The notes under the pieces were generated by a model. The model was given only the letters and a program-made list of their open reading frames with translations, was not told the DNA's origin and ran no database searches. Shown piece by piece: positions 6,816 through 13,343 of a DNA stretch of 22,595 nucleotides. Position 1 is the stretch's first letter; the number at the start of each line of letters is the position of its first letter. This stretch comes from an uncultured Arsenicibacter sp. GTDB taxonomy: Bacteria; Bacteroidota; Bacteroidia; Cytophagales; Spirosomataceae. The stretch spans positions 1 through 22,595 of the forward strand of contig NZ_CAMFHL010000100.1 in NCBI RefSeq assembly GCF_945952095.1, read 5' to 3'. A program made the position numbers and the translations under genes.

Positions 6816-8399
6816 TTATTGGCTCATCTTTCCGTCGACCAGGCGCCAGATGCCAACCGGATTTCCGTCTTTCAGTTCAACAGGTAAGAGTGCCTGCGGG
6901 AAGCCCTGATAGCAAACCGGCCGCGCAAAGCGGCGGATAGCATTGGTACCAACGGAGGTACTGCGGCTGTCGGTAGTTGCCGGATACGGGCCACCATGCT
7001 GCATGGCGTGGCTTACCTCAACCCCCGTCGGGAAGCTGTTGATGATAAGCCGGCCGACTTTCTGTTCCAATATGGCCAGCAGGTCGGCATAGGCAACCAG
7101 CTCGTCGTCGGTCCCATGTACTGTTGCCGTCAGATGGCCTTCCAGCGAACGGGCGGCATCCAGTAACTGCTCCCGGGTATCGGCCTGGATAATGACGCTG
7201 CTTGGCCCGAATACCTCTTCGGCCAGATCCGCTGTTTTCAGGAAATTGTCAGCCGAAGCCGTTAGCAATGCCGGCGTGCCTAACGCAAAACCGTCGGTTG
7301 CCGGCCCCTCCCCTACTACCGTTACACCGTCAATTGTTTTCAGGTGCGACACCCCCCGTGTGTAGGCTTCCTGAATGCCTTTTGTCAGCATCGCAGCCGG
7401 AGCTGCCTGCTCCACTGCCGCCCGTGCCTGCTCTACAAAAACACCTGTCGTTTCTGCTGATTGCAGGAGCACCAATCCTGGATTAGTACAAAACTGCCCA
7501 ACCCCTAACGTGACCGATGAAACATAGGCTTGTGCCAGTGCGGCTCCTTTTTGTGCCACAATTTCAGGCAGGAAGAAAACCGGGTTTGTACTGCCCATTT
7601 CGGCATAAACCGGGATTGGTTCCGGCCGTTGATTAGCCGCATCGAAGATTGCCTTGCCGCCACGCAGCGAACCGGTAAATCCGATGGCTTTGATCAGCGG
7701 ATTTTGCACAATCGCCATCCCGACCGCTACTGTCCGGCCCTGAACCATCGAAAATGTACCCGCCGGCAGCCCGCACGCCTCAACCGCACGGCTGATGGCC
7801 AGGCCAACCAACTCTGATGTACCCGGGTGGGCAGGATGTGCTTTTACGACCACCGGACACCCTGCTGCAAGGGCAGAAGCCGTATCACCACCCGCTACCG
7901 AGAAGGCCAGCGGGAAGTTACTGGCGCCGAAAATACCGACCGGTCCCAGCGGACGAAGCATCTGCCGCAGGTCCGGACGAGGCAGGGGCTGACGGTCCGG
8001 CAAGGCGGTATCAATGCGGGCATCGACCCATGACCCTTCACGGACATACTGCGCAAACAACCGCAGCTGACCGGTTGTCCGGCCGCGCTCACCGGTCAGC
8101 CGGGCCATTGGCAAGGCCGTCTCCGCGTGTGCCCGCTCCGGCAGGGCATCGCCCAGATTTTCGATTTCGGTGGCAATCCGCTCCAGAAACAGGGCGCGCT
8201 GCTCACCGGTTGTCTGCCGGTAGACCTGAAAGGCTTCGGCCGCCCGGGCGCAGGCCTCAGCGACTTCGGCGGCCGTCGCTTCGTGAAAATCGCCCGGCAG
8301 CGACTCACCCGTCGCGGGGTTGATGCCCTGAAAAATTTCCGTATTTGCGGCGCTTCGTGTAGCAGCCAGGAATTGATGACCAGTTAAGGAAGAAGACAT
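6816..8399 (-). CDS. Aldehyde dehydrogenase, alpha-ketoglutaric semialdehyde dehydrogenase type
   Basis: This 527-aa NAD(P)-dependent aldehyde dehydrogenase most resembles enzymes that oxidise 2,5-dioxopentanoate (alpha-ketoglutarate semialdehyde) to 2-oxoglutarate, the last step of non-phosphorylative pentose, uronate/glucarate or hydroxyproline breakdown. The order GIFGASNFPLAFSVAGGDTA, VVKAHPAHPGTSE, GFTGSLRGG, general-base glutamate E267 (YAEMGSTNP) and catalytic cysteine C304 (GVGQFCTNPG) is typical of that subfamily. No dehydratase or sugar dehydrogenase is adjacent, so the physiological pathway is not shown. It heads a two-gene unit with the acetyltransferase. The start at 8399 gives the short N-terminus before ATRSAANTEIFQGINPATGE. 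The substrate is inferred by family. Confidence 0.9.
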   Translation of the reverse strand: MSSSLTGHQFLAATRSAANTEIFQGINPATGESLPGDFHEATAAEVAEACARAAEAFQVYRQTTGEQRALFLERIATEIENLGDALPERAHAETALPMARLTGERGRTTGQLRLFAQYVREGSWVDARIDTALPDRQPLPRPDLRQMLRPLGPVGIFGASNFPLAFSVAGGDTASALAAGCPVVVKAHPAHPGTSELVGLAISRAVEACGLPAGTFSMVQGRTVAVGMAIVQNPLIKAIGFTGSLRGGKAIFDAANQRPEPIPVYAEMGSTNPVFFLPEIVAQKGAALAQAYVSSVTLGVGQFCTNPGLVLLQSAETTGVFVEQARAAVEQAAPAAMLTKGIQEAYTRGVSHLKTIDGVTVVGEGPATDGFALGTPALLTASADNFLKTADLAEEVFGPSSVIIQADTREQLLDAARSLEGHLTATVHGTDDELVAYADLLAILEQKVGRLIINSFPTGVEVSHAMQHGGPYPATTDSRSTSVGTNAIRRFARPVCYQGFPQALLPVELKDGNPVGIWRLVDGKMSQ

Positions 8400-8590
8400 T
8401 GCTGTGCGTTAAAATAATGGCTTTCGAAGGCAAGTTACTAAAAACGGAGCGTACGCAGACGGCTCTTTATACGGGAAGAAAGGACTCGACAAAATCGTAT
8501 AAATTTCCGTCAAAAAGTGATCATAAAAACGAGCGACCGGTGTGGCTGCCCACAAGGGTTACTTTCTTTTTTGTAGATATCTTTCCACAA

Positions 8591-8622
8591 AAAAACGCCA
8601 ACTATCTACAGTTGGCGTTTTT
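8591..8622 (-). terminator. Rho-independent terminator of the lipoprotein gene
   Basis: AAAAACGCCAAC (8591-8602) and GTTGGCGTTTTT (8611-8622) form a 12-bp stem with an 8-base loop. Read on the minus strand the stem is followed by a run of seven Ts. It lies 20 bases past the lipoprotein stop. Confidence 0.85.
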
Positions 8623-8642
8623 AAGATCAGGTGTATGTATCC

Positions 8643-9161
8643 TTAATTTTTGTCGTTATCCAGACGGTCACCTGCCCGTTTGAACCCTTTTTTAACTTCC
8701 TGCCAGGCATCCGCTGTGGCATCCTGCGCGTTTTTCATATCTGCTTTCAGCTCGTCGCGTTCCTGCTTCAGCTTATCCAGCTCCTCGCGGGCATCCGCTT
8801 TTGCTTCACGGCCTTCGCGTTTGATTTTGGCCTGTAATTCGTCAATTTTGGTATCCAGCTTCTCCTGCTGCTCTTTCATGTTAGCAACGGCTTTATCGCG
8901 TTCTTCACGGAAATCAGCTGCTGCTTCATCGGCCTTGGCTTCAACTTTATCACCGGCCTCTTTCATATCTTCACGGGCATCTGCCGTAGCCTCTTTGGTG
9001 TCGGCTTCTATTGCATCGCCTGTATTTTCCAGCGCATCTTCAGTCCGCGACTCTTTTTTGTTATCTGAGCTGCATGACGGCAGCATAGCTAATGAGGTAA
9101 AGACCAGACCGGCGGCCAGAAAATAACGAAGCTGTTTTGCGAAAACCTGGATAGATTTCAT
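8643..9161 (-). CDS. Coiled-coil, charged lipoprotein (hypothetical)
   Basis: The 172-aa product starts with a lipoprotein signal peptide: a basic N-terminus, a hydrophobic stretch (residues 11-26) and the lipobox LPSC with C30, followed by SSDNKK. The rest (about 40-165) is alanine/lysine/glutamate/aspartate-rich with repeated heptad-like units (KEATADAREDMKEAG, ADFREERDKAVANMKEQQEKLD), so it should be one long helix or coiled coil tethered to a membrane. I recognise no named family; it resembles LEA-like or YtxH-like stress proteins only in composition. It lies 69 bp downstream of the PRX-like gene, same strand, and ends at a strong terminator, so the two may share a transcript. The spacer has a nested inverted repeat that reaches its start codon. 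Confidence 0.8.
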   Translation of the reverse strand: MKSIQVFAKQLRYFLAAGLVFTSLAMLPSCSSDNKKESRTEDALENTGDAIEADTKEATADAREDMKEAGDKVEAKADEAAADFREERDKAVANMKEQQEKLDTKIDELQAKIKREGREAKADAREELDKLKQERDELKADMKNAQDATADAWQEVKKGFKRAGDRLDNDKN

Positions 9162-9162
9162 A

Positions 9163-9211
9163 ACGTTTGTGTAGTTTGTTTTAGTTTGACTACTGTCTTA
9201 AAAACAAACGT
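9163..9211. repeat. Nested inverted repeat before the lipoprotein start
   Basis: ACGTTTGTGTAGT (9163-9175) pairs with ACTAC (9189-9193) and, after a 10-base bulge, ACAAACGT (9204-9211). The element lies directly upstream of the lipoprotein start codon (9159-9161), between it and the PRX-like gene. It could be an mRNA structure or an operator. Confidence 0.4.
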
Positions 9212-9230
9212 CATGCCAAAGCTCTCTGCC

Positions 9231-9854
9231 TTATTTCCATTTGATGGCACACCCAATCGGCCGGGTTACCGGATTTACGATGGCTTTTCCGGCAATTAAG
9301 CTCGCCAGGGCATCTTCCAGGTAACGGACACGCACACTATTTGCATCCTGCGGGTTATCATCAATGGCACCGGTATACTGTAGGGTAAACTGACCACCTG
9401 TTTGCTTTAATACATAAACCTGTGGTGTTTTTGTCACACCAAACAGCCGGGCTACCTGCTGTGTTTCATCAAACAGATACGGGAACGGGTAGCTCCGCTC
9501 ACGCGAACGCGCTTTCATGTTGTCGAAAGAGTCATCTTCATAAGCTGCCGGATCGTTCGATTGAATGGCAATTACCGGATAGCCCTGACCGGCATACCGT
9601 TGATGCACCGATAACAAGCGATCTTCATAACTCTTGGCAAACGGACAGTGATTGGAGGTAAAGACAACGATTACCCCTTTCTGCCCGCGGTAGTCCTGTA
9701 AGGAAACCTGACGGTCATCTACGTTTTTGAGCCGGAAATCACTTACCGCGTCGCCGATTCCGTACGTTTTGGGTGATTGCGCCCAGGCACCAGCCAAAGT
9801 CAGCACAGATAGCATTACTGCCCACATAACCGGCTGACTCCGTTTTGTTTTCAT
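9231..9854 (-). CDS. Periplasmic peroxiredoxin-like (PRX-like1) thiol protein
   Basis: The 207-aa thioredoxin-fold protein starts with a signal peptide (MKTKRSQPVMWAVMLSVLTLAGAWAQ), so it acts outside the cytoplasm. VSDFRLKNVDDRQVSLQDYRGQKGVIVVFTSNHCPFAKSYE contains the family's active-site pattern NHCPFAK with C70; GVTKTPQVYVL holds the conserved cis-proline; and the C-terminus GCAIKWK supplies a second cysteine (C202), also a family feature. This places it in the PRX-like 1 group rather than CxxC thioredoxins. The in vivo partner is unknown. It is divergent from the tetR gene, with 184 bp between, and precedes the lipoprotein gene. The start at 9854 is set by the signal peptide. Confidence 0.88.
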   Translation of the reverse strand: MKTKRSQPVMWAVMLSVLTLAGAWAQSPKTYGIGDAVSDFRLKNVDDRQVSLQDYRGQKGVIVVFTSNHCPFAKSYEDRLLSVHQRYAGQGYPVIAIQSNDPAAYEDDSFDNMKARSRERSYPFPYLFDETQQVARLFGVTKTPQVYVLKQTGGQFTLQYTGAIDDNPQDANSVRVRYLEDALASLIAGKAIVNPVTRPIGCAIKWK

Positions 9855-9981
9855 TTTAGTAGCGTATTTGTTTAATACTTAGATAACGTTGCTGCCCGAA
9901 AGATTAATGGCAATAATCAATAATACTACTCTTTGTCGCCAAAAAATAACCATTCATCCTTTTTTTATTCCATTCTATCGT

Positions 9982-10019
9982 ACACTGTTTGTTTACTAAA
10001 CACTGTTCAGTTACATTTG
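9982..10019 (+). promoter_or_regulatory. tetR promoter with embedded TetR operator
   Basis: TTTG (9988-9991) and TACATTTG (10012-10019) match the Bacteroidota -33 and -7 elements with a 20-bp spacer. The 18-bp element TTTACTAAACACTGTTCA (9992-10009) fills that spacer. It contains a near-perfect dyad, TAAACA-C-TGTTCA, and overlaps a 13-bp palindrome, TGTTTACTAAACA (9990-10002). The half-element ACACTGTT occurs again at 9982-9989. The layout implies autorepression by the TetR protein. Confidence 0.75.
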
Positions 10020-10038
10020 TTCCGTTAACAATGTACCC

Positions 10039-10650
10039 ATGGGAATTACCGAACGCAAGGAACGGGAAAAAGAAGAAATGCGGAAACGGATTCTGGATGC
10101 AGCCCAAACGCTGTTTCTGGAAAACGGTTACGAAAAGGTGAGTATCCGCAACATTGCGGATGCTATTGAATACAGTCCGGCCACGATCTACCTCTATTTC
10201 AAAGACAAAAATGAACTGCTTTACGCGGTTCATAAAAAGGGCTTTGGATTGATGCTACAGGATTTTGCGCCGATTGCCACAATTGATGATCCGTTTGAAC
10301 GGCTTGTTGAAATGGGGCGACGTTATATCAGTTTTGCCGTGAACAACCCAGAGTTATTTGACCTGATGTTTATCATGGTAGGACCGATGGAAGCATGCCT
10401 TGACGATGAATGGGATGAAGGGAAAAACGCCTTTAATACCCTGGTACAGGTTGTCCGGGATTGTATTAACGCCGGTGTGTTCAAACCACAGGACCCTGAG
10501 GTAGCGGCAATGATGATCTGGAGTGCCATTCATGGTTATACTGCCCTGTTTCTGCGTAAACGCATGATGATGTTTAGCGAAGAACGCCGGCAGGAACTGA
10601 TGACTGAAGCCTTCAACCTTTTTTGTGATACGATAAAAAGAGGGCTCTAA
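10039..10650 (+). CDS. TetR/AcrR family repressor of the efflux operon
   Basis: This 203-aa regulator has the TetR helix-turn-helix in residues 15-60 (ILDAAQTLFLENGYEKVSIRNIADAIEYSPATIYLYFKDKNELLYAV region). The C-terminal half is helical, with the layout of the WHG/TetR_C_33 group, and holds the ligand pocket; the ligand cannot be read. It is the first gene of the efflux cluster, 47 bp before the TolC-like gene. An 18-bp operator sits in its own promoter and again between it and the TolC gene, so it very likely represses itself and the pump. The start at 10039 is 20 bp after the -7 box. Confidence 0.92.
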   Translation: MGITERKEREKEEMRKRILDAAQTLFLENGYEKVSIRNIADAIEYSPATIYLYFKDKNELLYAVHKKGFGLMLQDFAPIATIDDPFERLVEMGRRYISFAVNNPELFDLMFIMVGPMEACLDDEWDEGKNAFNTLVQVVRDCINAGVFKPQDPEVAAMMIWSAIHGYTALFLRKRMMMFSEERRQELMTEAFNLFCDTIKRGL

Positions 10651-10662
10651 AATTTTTACCAT

Positions 10663-10680
10663 TTTACTAAACACTGTTCA
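10663..10680 (+). promoter_or_regulatory. Second exact copy of the TetR operator
   Basis: TTTACTAAACACTGTTCA is repeated without a mismatch 671 bp from the first copy. It ends 17 bp before the TolC-like start codon. No strong -7 box follows here (TAAATGAC is the nearest), so it may block read-through or a weak internal promoter. Confidence 0.7.
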
Positions 10681-10697
10681 CTAAATGACCTACGATT

Positions 10698-12092
10698 ATG
10701 AATCTCTTAATCAGGCATTCGCGTAAATTAGTATACTTAGTGTCGATATGCTCAGGCCTGACTACTGCTGTAGCGCAACCTGCTCCCGGCAAATCTTCTG
10801 CCGTACTGGAAGCGTACATTCAGGAAGGCTTACAGAATAACCTGGCACTCCGCCAGGAACATCTGGAAATCAAACGCGTTACCGAATCACTGAATCAGGC
10901 AAAGGCGCTGTTCTACCCGAGGTTTACCTTTAACCCGACCTATTCACTCGCTGCGGGTGGCCGTCGTCTCGAATTTCCGGTGGGTGACATGCTGAATCCG
11001 GTGTATAAAACCCTGAATCAGCTGACGGGGGCCGAACGCTTTCCGACCAATCTGGAAAATGTTAATCAGCTGCTGGCCCCTACTAATTTCCACGACACAC
11101 GTATTAATGTCCAGTATGCAATCTACAATACTGACATTCAGTACAATTACCTTATTCAAAAAGACTTGCTGAGTGCACAGGAGTCCCGTAAACGGGTGGT
11201 AGCCAACGAGCTCAGGTACAACATTACTACTGCTTACTACCAGTACCTGCAAACCCTCGACGCAATCCGGATTTTTACAAACTCCCGCAACCTGCTCCGT
11301 GAGCTGACCCGCCTGAACCAGAAGCTCGTCAGCAACAATGTCGCTACGAAAGATGTTGTTACTTCGGCCGAGTATGAAGTCAGTAAAATCGGGCAGCAAC
11401 TGGCCAATGCAGAAAAAAACCGCACAACGGCTCAGGCCTATTTCAATTTTCTGCTGAATAAAGAGCTGCAATCGGCCATTACCATCGACAGTACATTGCT
11501 GGAGCAACAACCGGCTCAGGTTACTGAAACCATTACCGGATTACAGGAAACAGCCATTACCCGCCGGCAGGAACTGACGCAGCTGCAAAGCTCGATCCGC
11601 GCCGCCCAGAATGCGGTAAAACTAAATGAAGCCAATGCTAAAATTCCGTCGGTATACCTGGGAGGCTATACCGGCTTTCAGGGCTACGGCTACACCTTCC
11701 GCAATCAGGCCTATGGCATCGCCCAACTTGGTCTGAGCTGGGATCTGTTTAAAGGCTACGAGAAGCGGTCAAAAATCCAGCAGGCCAGAATTCAGGTGGA
11801 TGCCCTCCAGACAAAACTCAGCGAAGTACAGCAGCAGATCCGGCTTCAGGTAGTCCAGGCAGATGCGGGGATTGATGCTGCACAGGAAAGTCTGCAGGCA
11901 ACACGGCAGGGAGTCACGGCCACGAACCAGACACTTAAAGTTATCGATAGCCGGTACCGTAACGGACAGGCGCTGCTCATCGAACTCCTGAAGGCCCAAA
12001 ATGATTACCTGACGGCACAGATCCAGCAATCCCTGGCTATGTATGACCTGCTGGTAAAACGGGCAGACCTGAGCCGCATTCTGGCGGAATAA
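10698..12092 (+). CDS. TolC-family outer-membrane efflux protein
   Basis: The 464-aa product is the outer-membrane channel of the tripartite pump. A signal peptide ends near residue 26 (VSICSGLTTAVAQ). The mature part has the two tandem OEP repeats: ALRQEHLEIKRVTESLNQAKALFYPRF opens the first, and TRRQELTQLQSSIRAAQNAVKLNEANAKIPSVYLG the second, each with long helices and a short strand region (FTFNPTYSLAAGG; SWDLFKGYEKR). The C-terminus LLIELLKAQNDYLTAQIQQSLAMYDLLVKRADLSRILAE is typical. No N-terminal lipobox is seen. The gene precedes the adaptor by 85 bp and follows the second operator. Confidence 0.92.
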   Translation: MNLLIRHSRKLVYLVSICSGLTTAVAQPAPGKSSAVLEAYIQEGLQNNLALRQEHLEIKRVTESLNQAKALFYPRFTFNPTYSLAAGGRRLEFPVGDMLNPVYKTLNQLTGAERFPTNLENVNQLLAPTNFHDTRINVQYAIYNTDIQYNYLIQKDLLSAQESRKRVVANELRYNITTAYYQYLQTLDAIRIFTNSRNLLRELTRLNQKLVSNNVATKDVVTSAEYEVSKIGQQLANAEKNRTTAQAYFNFLLNKELQSAITIDSTLLEQQPAQVTETITGLQETAITRRQELTQLQSSIRAAQNAVKLNEANAKIPSVYLGGYTGFQGYGYTFRNQAYGIAQLGLSWDLFKGYEKRSKIQQARIQVDALQTKLSEVQQQIRLQVVQADAGIDAAQESLQATRQGVTATNQTLKVIDSRYRNGQALLIELLKAQNDYLTAQIQQSLAMYDLLVKRADLSRILAE

Positions 12093-12177
12093 GTTCCCTG
12101 TACAGAACAGTATCACTAATGAACCCACGCGCTGGCCATCAGCCGGCGTATATGTCTCACTCTCATTTCCATAAATT

Positions 12178-13230
12178 ATGAAAACCACGCATTACCTAGT
12201 AGCCATACTACCGGCGGTTTTCCTGTGGGCATGCGGCACCAAAGCCGACGAAAAGCCCGCCTCATCACCGGCCGAAGAAACGGTAATTCCGGTACGGCTG
12301 ACCAAAACAGACGTTGTTGTCCGGGCAGAACCGGTTGTTGCGTCGGGACTGGTGTCGTCGGCCGAAGAAGCCCGCCTCTCCTTCAAAATCGGCGGCATTG
12401 TCAATAAACTTTACGTGGACGAAGGACAGTTTGTCCGCAAAGGTCAGTTGCTGGCCACACTCGATCTGACCGAGATTAACGCACAGGTAGCCCAGGCACA
12501 GCTCGGTGTCGAGAAATCGGAGCGTGATCTGAACCGGGTAAAAGCCATGTATGCCGATACAGCCGCCACTCTGGAGCAGATGCAGAACGCAACGACCGGT
12601 AGTAATGTTGCCCGGCAGAGCCTGACCATTGCACAGTTTAACCGAAACTTTGCGCAGATCAGGGCAACAATCGACGGCACGGTTACCCGCAAACTCATGA
12701 ACGAAGGCGAACTGGCAGGTCCGGGCTCACCGGTTTTCATGATTTCCGGCAACCGGCAAAACGACTGGATTGTGCGGGTTGGGGTGTCGGATAAAGACTG
12801 GGCACGGCTTAAAATCGGTAACCGGGCGACAATTGCGCTGGATGCCTACCCAAACCAGACGTTTAGCGGCACCGTTCAGGAGCTGGCTCAGGCTGCCGAT
12901 CCGATGAACAAGCTGTATGAGGTGGAAGTACGCCTTCAGCCGGCCGGTGTTAAACTGGCGCCCGGTCTGTTTGCCAAGGTTACGCTCCAGCCCGGCCAAA
13001 GCCGCAGCTACAGCATCGTACCGGTCGAAGCCATTGTGGAAGGCAACGGCAAGGACGGATTTGTGTATACACTGGCTGCTGACCGGAAACATGTACAGAA
13101 GATACCGGTTCAGATCGGCTTCATCGACGGCGCTAACGTACTGCTGACAAACGGTTTATCTGCTAACAGCGAAGTGGTCACGGCGGGCTCTGCCTACCTC
13201 ACAGAAAACTCAACGGTCCAGGTTAAATAA
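12178..13230 (+). CDS. RND efflux periplasmic adaptor (HlyD/AcrA family), lipoprotein
   Basis: The 350-aa membrane fusion protein links the inner-membrane pump to the TolC-like channel. Its signal ends with the lipobox LWAC (C19), so it is probably lipid-anchored, as AcrA is. RLSFKIGGIVNKLYVDEGQFVRKGQ (about 64-88) is the first half of the lipoyl domain; a short helical hairpin follows (about 95-150); ATIDGTVTRKLMNEGELAGPGSPVFMIS is the second lipoyl half; beta-barrel and membrane-proximal domains complete it (LAPGLFAKVTL near 262-272). The hairpin is short, as in many Bacteroidota adaptors. It lies between the channel and the permease genes. Confidence 0.93.
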   Translation: MKTTHYLVAILPAVFLWACGTKADEKPASSPAEETVIPVRLTKTDVVVRAEPVVASGLVSSAEEARLSFKIGGIVNKLYVDEGQFVRKGQLLATLDLTEINAQVAQAQLGVEKSERDLNRVKAMYADTAATLEQMQNATTGSNVARQSLTIAQFNRNFAQIRATIDGTVTRKLMNEGELAGPGSPVFMISGNRQNDWIVRVGVSDKDWARLKIGNRATIALDAYPNQTFSGTVQELAQAADPMNKLYEVEVRLQPAGVKLAPGLFAKVTLQPGQSRSYSIVPVEAIVEGNGKDGFVYTLAADRKHVQKIPVQIGFIDGANVLLTNGLSANSEVVTAGSAYLTENSTVQVK

Positions 13231-13231
13231 T

Positions 13232-13328
13232 CTCCGTGATACTCCGTGCCAAACTCAGAGAACCTCCGTGGTTAGTTCTTCTTTTTTAACCACAGAGGAC
13301 ACAAAGTATGGCACAGAGTTTCAAAGAG
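13232..13328. repeat. Long imperfect inverted repeat (CCACAGAGG-type) between adaptor and permease genes
   Basis: The left arm (13232-13274, CTCCGTG units) and right arm (13287-13328, CACAGAG units) are imperfect inverse complements about 42 bases long around a short T-rich loop. Similar CCACAGAGGNACAGAG arrays are common intergenic elements in bacteria. The ATG at 13308 is inside the right arm, which argues against it as a start codon. Confidence 0.7.
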
Positions 13329-13343
13329 TCAAAACGATATACG

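Noticed and set aside
8399..8683. 94-codon plus-strand frame from the ALDH start into the lipoprotein 3' end
   Set aside because: It runs through the terminator of the lipoprotein gene and looks like no known protein; the rest of this 243-bp gap shows no other gene.
12093..12108. Small dyad GTTC...GAAC with CTGTACAG after the TolC stop
   Set aside because: Too short to call a terminator or operator by itself.
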